Position numbers and translations under genes: made by a program. 64,000 nt of DNA. It comes from Torymus aiolomorphi (lineage: Eukaryota; Arthropoda; Insecta; Hymenoptera; Torymidae). Positions 47,441 to 56,274 of the stretch are shown here, in pieces. The stretch is from positions 28,211,862 through 28,275,861 of the forward strand of contig CM070874.1 of assembly GCA_036365515.1 (NCBI GenBank), read 5' to 3'. The notes under the pieces are model-generated. The model was given only the letters and a program-made list of their open reading frames with translations, was not told where the DNA came from and ran no database searches. Within the stretch, counting starts at the first letter, position 1. The number at the start of each line of letters is the position of its first letter.

Positions 47441-47600
47441 GTTAAGTCTTACGGTAGCATCGCCAGGATATCTCCGAAACGGCTCGAGCAACAAATGTAG
47501 GCTTAGCGTAAGAAATTAGCAACAAATTAGCAACAAAATATCGGATAGTTGTTTGTTGAATTATTCGTGATTTAATAAAATTGCATAAATAATAACCCTA

Positions 47601-48053
47601 TCGATCTAAGAGCAATTCTTTTCATTATAAGTATTTCACAAAAGAGTGGTTGAAAAGACGGGAAAGGCAGAAAGGCTAAAGAACTAGGCAATATGGCTCT
47701 TTGCTTCTGCGGCGTCCGCGCTTTGACGTTAGCGCGGCGTGCATGTGCGGCCGTGCGAAGTACTATTGCCCCAGCTGACGATGACGGCGGCCGGTGCTGC
47801 CATAGCGGTACCGCGGTTGAAAATTTTTTAACCCGTCTCTCGCAAAATCTATATTTCGTAACAACTTCAAAATTTACACAGAATATACTTATGTTATTTA
47901 CGAAGGGCAATAAATATCTTTTCCCAAACTTCGGTGAAAAAAAAATCATGTAGCTGTACATAATTACAGTAATAAATAGCTCATTTCCCAAAATTCAGCA
48001 AAATCTATATAACTGCTCACCTTCGCAGAAGCAAATAGGACGAAATCTACCTT
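47601..48053. other. Spacer with a GC-rich patch
   Basis: A GC-rich patch at about 47695-47820 (GCGGCGTCCGCGC, GACGGCGGCCGG) lies in otherwise AT-rich DNA. Reading frames cross it on both strands but none resembles a known protein. Confidence 0.4.
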
Positions 48054-48990
48054 ACCGGGCCGGTAGTCTACGGGCGTGAGCCCCGCTCGTGCGTCGCGCG
48101 GTGTTTACGCCCGTAGGCTTATTCCGCTATAGCAGCTTCGGCGTGCTATTCGCACTGCTGGCTTTAGCAAACATTCCTTTGTCCAAATTATTTAATCAAG
48201 TGGGGTTTTATTTGCCAATCGACCTTGCGAACCCGATCCAAAACAAATTCGGTTATAAAAATATTTGTTGATAATAAATATTTATTATTAGCTATAATTA
48301 AAATCCAAGGCGCAAAATCAGAATAGTACGGTTAAAAATGAGTAAACAAACAACGTAAAGTAAAAACCCTCGCCATCGCCTTGGCAAATCCAAAGAATTT
48401 GTAAATAATCCGGGCCGGTAGTCTACGGGTGTGAGCCCCGCTCGGGCGTGGCGCGGTGTTTACGCCCGTAGGCTCATTCCGTTATAGCAGCTTCGGCGTG
48501 CTATTCGCACTGCTGGCTTTTGCAAACATTCCTTTGTACAAAATATTTAATAAAGTGGGATTTTACTGGCCAATCAACCTTGCGAAACCGATGAAAGACA
48601 AATTCGCAGGTTATAAAAATATTTGTTGATAATAAATATTTATTATTAGCTATAATTATAACCAAAGGCGCAAAATCATAATAGTACGGTTAAAAATGAG
48701 TAAAAATACAACGTAAAGTAAAAACCCTCGCCATCGCCTTGGCAAATCCAAAGAATTTGTAAATAATCCGGGCCGGTAGTCTACGGGCGTGAGCCCCGCT
48801 CGTGCCTCGCGCGGTGGTTACGCCCGTAGGCTTATTCCGCTATAGCAGCTTCGGCGTGCTATTCGCACTGCTGGCTTTTGCAAACATTCCTTTGTACAAA
48901 ATATTTAATAAAGGGGGATTTTACTTGCCAATCAACCTTGCGAAACCGATGAAAGACAAATTCACAAGTTATAAAAATATTTGTTGATAG
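48054..48990. repeat. Three tandem copies of an approximately 357-bp unit with a hairpin
   Basis: Copies begin near 48054, 48412 and 48770 at CCGGGCCGGTAGTCTACGGG. Each contains a 10-bp stem CTACGGGCGT...ACGCCCGTAG around a GC-rich loop of about 29 bases; the middle copy has GGGTGT, which still pairs as G-U in RNA. All three share an open stretch of about 60 codons (VGLFRYSSFGVLFALLA), but changes between copies are mostly amino-acid-changing and no ATG is in place, so it is treated as a non-coding satellite. Confidence 0.75.
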
Positions 48991-49130
48991 TAGTTATTGT
49001 GGCACCATGGGACAGACAAACAAACCCCCCACCAGCAGACCCTGGTGGAGGGGGTATTACACATCCCCTCCCCCACCCACCAGGGTGTGGTAGTGAGGGT
49101 TTGTGTGTCTGCCCCATGGTGCCACAATAT
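48991..49130. repeat. Short near-perfect palindrome (MITE-like)
   Basis: ATTGTGGCACCATGGG-CAGACAAACAAACC is matched inverted by GGGTTTGTGTGTCTG-CCCCATGGTGCCACAAT, with an inner inverted pair CCACCAGCAGACCCTGGTGGAGGGGG / CCCCTCCCCCACCCACCAGG. It lies at the transition from the triplicated repeat to the Polinton region. It may be an independent MITE or a terminal structure of the neighbouring element. Confidence 0.7.
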
Positions 49131-49377
49131 TCAAAATTCAAAATTATGATTTAAACTTAACTCTATGATTTCAAAATTTAAAATTATGATTTATACTTAA
49201 CTCTATGATTTCAAAATTTAAAATATAACTTGAACTTTTAAAATTTATATAATATTGAACTCTATGATTTAAAATTTAACTACAATTTAACTCTATAATA
49301 TTAAACTCTATCTGTAAGAAACTAAGTGGTATTTTAGGATAGGAGTATGAGGGTAAGTAAACACAAGTTTGATACAT

Positions 49378-50139
49378 TTAAATCTTTTTATTCATTAAAA
49401 ATATAATATTTTCTAAATGTAATGATACAAGCTCATATATTAAAGACGTAACGTCATGAATGGGTATTGATATCGGTATATCATTTTTTTTAATCATTAT
49501 TTCATCATAAACTTTATCAGAATCAGGTATGCCGAATTTTTCCACATAAGTTAATGAATCATCCTTAGAAAAATGTGTATATTGTGATGATAGCGATTCT
49601 TGCAATTTTTCTTTGAAATAATGACAAAGTGTATTAATAATATATTCTATGTTACATGTTACATCCAATGAAAATCTCACTCTCACACGTATACAATGTT
49701 TTAATATTTTTAATCTATCAAAAGAAACTTTTTTAAATACTAAACTACGCCGGTACTGTTTCTTTGGTGTTTGATCACCTGACGTCTGTGAATCTTCTTC
49801 TTCTACAAGTTCAATTGCCTTGTCGCCATAACTCATAATAAGCCTTAAGCTAAAACGGCTAAAGGGCATCTTTTTATCCAACATATCACCATCTTCAGTT
49901 TCAAAGAACTTATCAATAACTGGAAAAATTTCTTCAAATAAACGCCAGTCAGACACAGTAAATGATATACCAACAAAGTCGTCACCACTAAGACGGATGA
50001 TAGGTAGAAATTCACCACCAATTTCCTTATTTTCTAGGCCAATTGTAATTTTCTTAGTATAAGATTTGTTTAGTCCGTACACCATTGGCAACAGTTGATG
50101 ACGACAATGATATTTGGAAACACTTTCTTGACCTGCCAT
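49378..50139 (-). CDS. Orphan 253-aa protein at the end of the Polinton
   Basis: The frame is intact from the ATG opening MAGQESVSKYHC to the stop at 49378. The protein is mixed charged and hydrophobic, with no signal peptide, membrane segment or motif that I recognise; an acidic stretch (VEEEDSQTSGDQ) sits near residue 115-125. It lies at the far end of the element from the polymerase and is on the same strand. A TATA box lies about 85 bp upstream. Its intactness and position suggest an accessory gene of the element, but no function can be stated. Confidence 0.7.
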   Translation of the reverse strand: MAGQESVSKYHCRHQLLPMVYGLNKSYTKKITIGLENKEIGGEFLPIIRLSGDDFVGISFTVSDWRLFEEIFPVIDKFFETEDGDMLDKKMPFSRFSLRLIMSYGDKAIELVEEEDSQTSGDQTPKKQYRRSLVFKKVSFDRLKILKHCIRVRVRFSLDVTCNIEYIINTLCHYFKEKLQESLSSQYTHFSKDDSLTYVEKFGIPDSDKVYDEIMIKKNDIPISIPIHDVTSLIYELVSLHLENIIFLMNKKI

Positions 50140-50216
50140 TGCCTTGACCAGCCATTCTTGTGTATTATTTTCAGCAGGGGTGATCGTGTGAACTAATGAA
50201 TAGGTTGTGGTAGACG

Positions 50217-50230
50217 CTCTTTTTTATACT
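50217..50230 (-). promoter_or_regulatory. TATA box for the orphan gene
   Basis: The minus-strand sequence AGTATAAAAAAGAGC lies about 80-90 bp upstream of the orphan gene's ATG, with C/A/T-rich sequence (CCACTACTAACACATCCCGC) further upstream. The spacing fits a core promoter with a short leader. Confidence 0.45.
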
Positions 50231-50361
50231 ATTCATTCGGATGGTGGAGGGGTTTTCTATTGGAAGGGTAGGATAGTAGCGGGATGTGTTAGTAGTGGAG
50301 GGGTTGGTAATGGTAGTGGGGAAATGTGCCCCTATACAATTTTGAAACATAATTTCTAACA

Positions 50362-51056
50362 TTGATAGGTTGTTTGTATGTGTAATGAAACACGTGGATC
50401 CTTTTGAGCAATTAAGTATTTTATTAATTTACTATCAGTCGACGTTTCGGAATCATTGTAGGATTCCCTTTTCCAGAGACTAGAAAACAACGATGTAACT
50501 TAATTCGTATGATCTAATTTCGCCACTATAATAACAAATAATACACAGCACAAGTCTTACCTAATTAATTAAATTAACTAACACATACGCCCAATTTCGT
50601 AGCAATGTAGTTGCTCGTCAATATAAAAAGATTGAACACGTAGCTCTCTCGACATTTTCTTTCTAACGCACGTCATATTTGCACTGTAATTAAATCGAAA
50701 AAATTATGATAAGAAGGCTGAATGTGAATTTCCAATAATCATGAACCGCACGATTTATGAAAGGAACTTACTAAATAAAAAACGAAACCATGTTGGAAAA
50801 ATTAAAAACTGACAGGAACTGGGGTACATTGACCCGTTATCAAGCTACTAGTTTTCCCCGGATGGTTGCCAACAGAGCTATCAAAGAAGGACTGCGGATA
50901 GGTGACATCGCAGGGGATTATTTATACCCAAAAATCGAGTGGGGGGACACGACAGTACAAGCGGTGCGCCGCTCACAGTGTCCGTGGATAGCCCTGCTAC
51001 TACAAAGCATCCAAGAACCATAGCGAGTCGGGAGGCTCCTGGCGCTCCTCTTCACC
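50362..51056. repeat. Left inverted pseudo-LTR of the Penelope-like element
   Basis: Includes CACGTGGATCCTTTTGAGCAATTAAG at its outer part and an open stretch near 50790-51023 (MLEKLKTDRNWGTLTRY) that recurs in the other arm. The inner end is GGCGCTCCTCTTCACC. Confidence 0.85.
50438..50480 (-). ncRNA. Hammerhead-ribozyme-like relic, left arm
   Basis: Read on the minus strand: CTCTGGAAAAG, a hairpin GGAATC-CTACAAT-GATTCC, then GAAACGTC. The hairpin corresponds to stem II and GAAAC...GTC to the conserved 3' core and cleavage triplet. The first core box is CTGGAAAAG rather than CTGATGAG, so it is probably inactive. Confidence 0.5.
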
Positions 51057-51349
51057 GCACACACATGCGCATACGCAGGAACTAAGTAGTGCAACCTCAA
51101 CATCGCTCATACCATCGTGCTACCCCGACTTCTCAGAATACGAGAACTGGACCCCCTAGGAACTAACTGCTTTTTTCTATCTTTAATTACGTTATTGATA
51201 ATATCTATGGAACCTTATAATCATTTTTCAACTTAATAGTATCAGTGATTCTATTCATATTATTTTTTGTATTATAAATGTGGATCATTTCTGAAAATTC
51301 TCTTGTTTTCCCGATAGAAGAACGTTCTTCGAAATTTTCAAATCAATAG

Positions 51350-51822
51350 ATGGTTATGTAGATTGGAGAAAACATGATGAAAAAGACAGGGATTTACACT
51401 GTGAACTCATTAGAACAGTCAATACTTTTGCAAAACGTAAGAATCGCATATCACACACGGACACTGTTATTAAACATAACTTGCTTGCGACTGAAACTTT
51501 TATTAAAAATAATAAAGATATTTTATTCACAAAAGCTGATAAAGGCAATGTAACAATTGCCATTAACATTAAAGATTATAAATCCAAAGTTTTAGATGTT
51601 CTGTCTGACACTACATATTATAAAAAACTTGAAAAAGATCCGTACAACAATTTAAAAAATGCGACAAAAAAACTCATACAAAAATGGAAAAGCAGAGGTG
51701 TGTGTGATATGGATTCCAGTTTTGATATTTTAACTGATAAATTGGATCATTCTGTACTTTCACGAGCGTACGGCTTGATAAAGATTCATAAAAAGAATAT
51801 GCCGGCTAGAATCATTGTATGA
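51350..51822 (+). pseudogene. Penelope-type reverse transcriptase, N-terminal fragment
   Basis: The frame shows FTKADKGNVTIAI, YYKKLEKDPYNNL and RAYGLIKIHKKNMPARIIV, which are the successive N-terminal RT blocks of Penelope-like elements (DKGN and YGLPKIHK-type). It stops where the right pseudo-LTR begins, so the catalytic YADD region, the rest of RT and the GIY-YIG endonuclease are absent. Typical 5'- or 3'-truncated Penelope copy. Confidence 0.85.
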
Positions 51823-51824
51823 TT

Positions 51825-52521
51825 GGTGAAGAGGAGCGCCAGGAGCCTCTCGACTCGCTATGGTTCTTGGATGCTTTGTAGTAGCAGGGCGATCCACGGA
51901 CACTGTGAGCGGCGCACCGCTTGTACTGTCATGTCCCCCCACTCGATTTTTGGGTATAAATAATCCCCTGCGATGTCACCTATCCGCAGTCCTTCTTTGA
52001 TAGCTCTGATGGCAACCATCCGGGGAAAACTAGTAGCTTGATAACGGGTCAATGTACCACAGTTCCTGTCAGTTTTTAATTTTTCCAACATGGTTTCGTT
52101 TTTTATTTAGTAAGTTCATTTCATAATTCGTGCGGTTCATGATTATTTGAAATTCACATTCAGCCTTCTAATCATAATTTTTTCGATTTAATTACAGTGC
52201 AAATATGACGTGCGTTAGAAAGAAAATGTCGAGAGAGCTACGTGTTCAATCTTTTTATATTGACGAGCATTGCTACATTGCTATGAAATTGGGCGTATGC
52301 GTTAGTTAATTTAATTAATTAGGTAAGACTTGTGCTGTGTATTGTTTGTTATTATAGTGGCGAAATTAGATCACACGAATTAAGTTACATCGTTTTTTTA
52401 TAGTCTCTGGAAAAGGGAATCCTACAATGATTCCGAAACGTCGACTGATAGTAAATTAATAAAATACTTAATTGCTCAAAAGGATCCACGTGTTTCATTA
52501 CACATACAAACAACCTATCAA
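51825..52521. repeat. Right inverted pseudo-LTR of the Penelope-like element
   Basis: Inverted copy of 50362-51056, from GGTGAAGAGGAGCGCC to CATACAAACAACCTATCAA. Contains the second hammerhead-like relic at 52403-52445. Confidence 0.85.
52403..52445 (+). ncRNA. Hammerhead-ribozyme-like relic, right arm
   Basis: Plus-strand counterpart of the left-arm motif, with the GGAATC/GATTCC hairpin followed by CGAAACGTCGAC. The core box upstream of the hairpin is altered in the same way, so the loss predates the duplication of the arms or is a feature of the family. Confidence 0.5.
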
Positions 52522-52983
52522 AGTTGAATTGCAAGCAGTCTGAAAGGACAAAAAACTCATTTGATAATTTCTAACAATTTGATCATTTTTGTGTAAGTTA
52601 CAAGAAAAGTTTTCGAGAAAATGTCCAATTCCAAGGCCCACAGACATGTAATGTAAAAACATGAGACAAAAATAACCACATGTATCTGAAGTTTCACTTT
52701 GTAGTTGTCGTGAATTCCATCGAAATTTTCTAACATTTCTCCGAATACGGTTTATATGATCGGGTATGTAAGGAGGTACACCAAAACTATCAAAGTACCA
52801 GGCATCACCGTTTTTATTTACGTAAATTGCCACCCAATGCAAGCCAGGTTTATCGTGCCTTTGGGTGTTGAAAATAAAAGCTGTCGGTCTCGTCCAGACC
52901 AGGGGAATTTGATCTGCCGCAAAGACCCCCAGAGCGTGAGTAGGAATTCGAGATAAAATCCGTTGAATTTGTATATTGTTCAT
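52498..52983 (-). CDS. Adenain-type cysteine protease of Polinton
   Basis: The start is placed at the ATG at 52983 (MNNIQIQ). The product is a C5-family (adenovirus protease-like) enzyme of about 160 residues. The catalytic triad is visible in order: His in GLHWVAIY, Asp in WYFDSFGVPP, and Cys in SDTCGYFCLMF, with the conserved Gln in SRQLQSE between them. In Polintons this enzyme is thought to mature capsid proteins. The last codons run into the Penelope-like insertion, so the native C-terminus has been replaced, but the catalytic core is complete. The upstream part overlaps the end of the RNase H-like candidate gene in another frame. Confidence 0.88.
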   Translation of the reverse strand: MNNIQIQRILSRIPTHALGVFAADQIPLVWTRPTAFIFNTQRHDKPGLHWVAIYVNKNGDAWYFDSFGVPPYIPDHINRIRRNVRKFRWNSRQLQSETSDTCGYFCLMFLHYMSVGLGIGHFLENFSCNLHKNDQIVRNYQMSFLSFQTACNSTLIGCLYV

Positions 52984-53551
52984 CACAGAGGTTAATAGAT
53001 GGTTCAAAGATAAACTCTTCACCAACAGCTTCAGTTTTACCACGTGTTTTCAGCCACATTTTTAACTTAGAGGCGTTATTCAAAGCACAACTAAACTTTG
53101 AAAAACCGTATTTTAAAGAATGTTGCATGCAGTAATTGCCAGATGCTGTAAGTTTGTGAAATGGTGGACAATCTTCCTCAAACTCTAAATTTATAATGTG
53201 TCGTGTAGTGATGTTTCGTAAAATCGCCACTTTCATGCCACCACGAACATAAATATTGTTTGCTCTCTTGCAAATTTATTCTAGGTTTTTGAACAAGACT
53301 TTTTCGGAAACACCTTGATAAAGCCAGTCCAAGCCGTGATGGTTTCGTGATAACCAATCGTTTTCTTTTCTAGCCTCTTGACATAGTGCAGTTATTTGTC
53401 TATTCGGAGAAACAAACCAATGTCCTGTGAAATTTTGATTTAATGAAAGAACTGCCACTTCTTTTGGTACCGGACGGTTTTTATAATCTTTGACACACTG
53501 TATATCTACGACGATATCCATCTTCATAGTTTTGAACAAATCAACGTCCAA
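52850..53551 (-). pseudogene. RNase H-like-fold candidate protein, one in-frame stop
   Basis: The gene begins IVVDIQCVKD then VPKEVAVLSL, the same N-terminal pattern as the 176-codon genes at 1941-2471 and 10810-11340. It has DWLSRNHHGLDWLYQG in the middle and a Cys/His-rich C-terminal part (NYCMQHSLKYGF, CALNNASKLKMWL). A single TAA at 53276-53278 interrupts an otherwise continuous frame; thirteen codons later there is an internal ATG at 53236. The final part overlaps the protease gene. Whether the stop is real or a sequencing error is open. Function unknown; a nuclease-like fold is a guess. Confidence 0.65.
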
Positions 53552-53627
53552 TCAACGACTGACATATCAGAAGCATTTCCAAACCATTAACCTTTACCCC
53601 CCACTACTACTACTTTCCCCCACCACC

Positions 53628-54948
53628 TCACCCACTATAGTCCACGAGAACTTGACGTGACGAATCAATCTCAAGTATATTTTCATATTCAGCATAAATT
53701 ATACAATTTACTGTACTGCTTAACGGATCATCAAAACAAACATCAATTCTCACACTACCATGTTTTACTAGATTCCAATGTGTGTCTTGATTTGCTGATA
53801 AATCAGGTGTTAAATCGAAAGCGAAAAGGCAATATCCATTGGCATAAGCTTCGCGTGAAATAGAATTACCCTCATTTAAATAATGTATACCTGTACCAGA
53901 AAATAAAGTATGATATGCATCAACATACATATTATTCGTTTTAAAATCAGGTTGTAATGGTTTAGACGGTACTTGTACACCATCAATGTAGAGACACAAA
54001 TAATTTATATTGAAATTTTTAAAATTAAATGGATTGAGACCCTTATCACCGTTAAAAGCTTTATTTTCTACAAAACCAACAATAATTCTTTTTGGTAATT
54101 GACCTAAAATGACATTATCCAATGTTTCTCCATGAATACCACTATGCATTGTAATAGCTTTTACTTCTACACGTGTCAGGGGATATTTAGCTGTTGTTTT
54201 TGAAAGTGCTTTTTCGTGAGCCAATATAATACTTGGACTAAGTCTGACACGACGTACAAAGAAAGCAGCTTCGGTGATTCGAGCGGTGTAGAGTCCTGTC
54301 GGGTCCATAAGACAAAAACTATCTCGTGATCGTACGAGCCGCACACGTACTTCGACACCATTAATTAATAATTTGTCTTGATTGAAAACATCACAATGTA
54401 AATACCCAATCATATCTATGTTTTTCTCATCGCCCATAAGGATTCGGCGGTTTGTAAGACCCTCGTTTTCGTCATCTGTAGCATCCATTTTTCCAGGAGT
54501 GTCGGTGTACCATAGTGCACTGGTGAGATGAGATTTTTTAGCTGCAGACCCATAGTTTAATAAAGTTCCAATGTATGATCGATAAGCGTAGGCGTTATTG
54601 GGCGGGGAAACAGGTTTTTGATTAAAAAACACATCAACTTGATTAAATATCGAGTGCATAAAATTATTTACAGGACCAACATTTTTCAAGGTATTTTTAT
54701 CTATGGTTTCAGGAGGTGTTACTGTTTGTGCGATAGTTACACGAACAACTAAGCAGAGTATGTGCAAGGTCGATATATTCACTAGTTCCCGGTATAGAAA
54801 ACTCTATTGGCGACCCTTCAGTTAGCGAAGATATTGGCTTATATTGAACATAATTTGAATTTTCAATCGTTGTTTGAGTAGGGGGTACACTAAATAAATT
54901 CACTTCAGATTTAAGACATGCACACGAACCACTATGCAGAGAAGCCAT
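53628..54948 (-). pseudogene. Polinton major capsid protein (double jelly-roll), one frameshift
   Basis: The first part (from the ATG at 54948) has PPTQTTIENSNYVQYKPISSL and IEFSIPGTSEYIDLAHT; the rest continues in another frame from about 54780 with NVGPVNNFMHSIFNQVDVFF and NNAYAYRSYIGTLLNYG. These blocks are characteristic of the Polinton protein once listed as F54H12.2-like, now recognised as the double jelly-roll major capsid protein related to adenovirus hexon. The total length of about 440 residues is within the family range. It lies between the core-like gene and the second RNase H-like candidate. The frameshift near 54715-54780 breaks the gene as read. Confidence 0.87.
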
Positions 54949-55466
54949 TATTCTTCAAAAATATCTCGTGCAGTACGTTTTTCTTTCAAAGTTTTCCTTT
55001 TATTTTTACAGTGTTTTTTTTTAATACCAAATTTTTTATTTCGTTTCACTTTGGAACGTTTTCTACTTTTGGTGTTAACGGCATCAGAGTTCTTAGTCAA
55101 CTGTTGTTTCTGGGCCCGACGCCTAGTTTTATATCCAGAGCCACTTATCAGATTATCCAATTTTTCTTCGGCTTTTCTTTTGAGATTCTTTCCTGATTCA
55201 CGAATATTATTGCGAAAAGATTCTTTGAAAGGTTTTTCATGTATAATGTCATCTAAAATATTTACACCTGTTCGTAAAGCCTCTTTACCAACAGCTTTTC
55301 CTAGAGCCTTACCACCTTTTTTTACAAACGGTAAAACACTACGATAGACACCTTTTAAAAAGCTTCCAACACCTTTTCCTTTTTGCATAGATGTATCTAT
55401 TGTAATATAATTATTGAATGGATCGTGGGCACTTTGGTTATCATAAATTGTTTCAAAATAACCCAT
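54948..55466 (-). CDS. Basic core-like or minor virion protein of Polinton, 172 aa
   Basis: The protein has a glycine-rich amphipathic stretch, GKGVGSFLKGVYRSVLPFVKKGGKALGKAVGKEALRTGV in character (residues about 30-68), and a very basic C-terminus (KSRKRSKVKRNKK). This combination is typical of the small Polinton protein compared with adenovirus core/pX or pVI proteins, which bind DNA or the inner capsid. The frame is intact and overlaps the start of the capsid gene by one base. Assignment to a specific adenovirus counterpart is uncertain. Confidence 0.65.
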   Translation of the reverse strand: MGYFETIYDNQSAHDPFNNYITIDTSMQKGKGVGSFLKGVYRSVLPFVKKGGKALGKAVGKEALRTGVNILDDIIHEKPFKESFRNNIRESGKNLKRKAEEKLDNLISGSGYKTRRRAQKQQLTKNSDAVNTKSRKRSKVKRNKKFGIKKKHCKNKRKTLKEKRTARDIFEE

Positions 55467-55467
55467 C

Positions 55468-56274
55468 TTATGCTGTTCTCTTAAAATGAAGTGTTACTGT
55501 CAACGTACAGTAATCGAATGCTATAGGGTTTCCATCTTGGTCCTTTATATCTATTGTGATCGATTGAAATGACGTAGATAACAATGGAATATACATTGGC
55601 GTGATAAAGTTTTTAATCTCAATGCTACCATATTTATACTCGTTCATATTAAGAGGAACTATGCGTAGAAGAGGTGTGTGTACATCACCTGTAATGTAAG
55701 GTTCACAAATATCACTATACACTCTTATTATTGATGGTAAACCGCTAATAAGATCGGCAGGTCTTTGACCGGCAACTGTATCTCTAATTTTTTCAAGATT
55801 ATGATTTTCAAAGCCAATAATTCTCAAGAGTTTTTCCGACAAAATTAAACTATGAAAACTCGTGTCACAAGTATCCTGACAAGTTCGTTCAATTTCTATA
55901 AACCCTCCACGTTGTGCTTTGACTTGTAAGTGATTTTTTATGTTAGGTAAATTATTTATTTCTTGTAAAAGATTTTCCATATCTGTGTAAATTCCTGGAG
56001 ATAAGTGTGCAATAGCATCATTTTCTATTGATTCGTGTCTCAAATCATTTGGTGAAAACGACTCAGTTGTTTTTACACAGACCATACCCTCATAGTTATC
56101 GAGCGAAATATGTTGAAATGTGTGGGGTATCTGAATCTCACATAGAGCTACAGACCACTCACCGTGTAAATAAATATTTTGAGGTAGCTGTGTGGTAAAA
56201 TGTGTTGTTTTATTTTCAGGAAACACATACATGCTGTTGTTACTAGATAATACTATGTAAAATTGTTCTCTCAT
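55468..56274 (-). CDS. Polinton minor capsid (penton-like) protein, 268 aa
   Basis: The start EQFYIVLSSNNSMYVFPENK and the block GEWSVALCEIQIPHTFQ match the PY protein of Polintons, a single jelly-roll penton-like minor capsid protein. A later stretch (SIEIKNFITPMYIPL and FDYCTLTVTLHFKR) forms the closing strands. The frame is intact, the length is usual for the family, and the gene touches the integrase gene (shared base at 56274), as in other compact Polintons. Confidence 0.82.
   Translation of the reverse strand: MREQFYIVLSSNNSMYVFPENKTTHFTTQLPQNIYLHGEWSVALCEIQIPHTFQHISLDNYEGMVCVKTTESFSPNDLRHESIENDAIAHLSPGIYTDMENLLQEINNLPNIKNHLQVKAQRGGFIEIERTCQDTCDTSFHSLILSEKLLRIIGFENHNLEKIRDTVAGQRPADLISGLPSIIRVYSDICEPYITGDVHTPLLRIVPLNMNEYKYGSIEIKNFITPMYIPLLSTSFQSITIDIKDQDGNPIAFDYCTLTVTLHFKRTA

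Larger units (their letters stand above)
41381..47600. repeat. Giant palindrome of satellite repeats
   Basis: The left arm (about 41381-43900) and right arm (about 45020-47600) are inverted copies, centred near 44425. Each arm holds units of about 300 bp with GCCACAGCTGTAACTTTTGAACGACG, GGGACAGGTGGCATAATTTGTTGC and the iterated phrase GCTAATTTGTTGCTAATTT. A distinct inner part (43300-43780 and 45170-45560) contains AGTCGAATC...GTCGCAAGAGAGA and AAAAGTTTTCGTCTCGC. The right arm carries an extra insert at about 46700-47440. No gene is supported; listed frames are repeat-derived. Confidence 0.8.
50362..52521. mobile_element. Penelope-like element insertion with inverted pseudo-LTRs
   Basis: Two 695-697-bp arms (50362-51056 and 51825-52521) are inverted copies with only scattered mismatches, beginning TTGATAGGTTGTTTGTATGTG. 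The part between them encodes a piece of reverse transcriptase of Penelope type. Penelope-like elements are known for pseudo-LTRs in direct or inverted order and for hammerhead-ribozyme motifs in them, and a relic of the ribozyme is visible in each arm. The insertion lies just downstream of the protease catalytic core of the Polinton. Confidence 0.8.

Noticed and set aside
48089..48987. Three tandem 60-codon frames (VGLFRYSSFGVLFALLA) as a small membrane-protein gene family
   Set aside because: Starts are GTG or absent, and most differences between copies change the amino acid, so there is no sign of protein-level constraint. Better explained as a non-coding repeat.
50790..51023. 77-codon frame (MLEKLKTDRNWGTLTRY) duplicated in both Penelope arms as a gene
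   Set aside because: It lies in the pseudo-LTR, and duplication follows from the inverted arms. No known Penelope protein matches.
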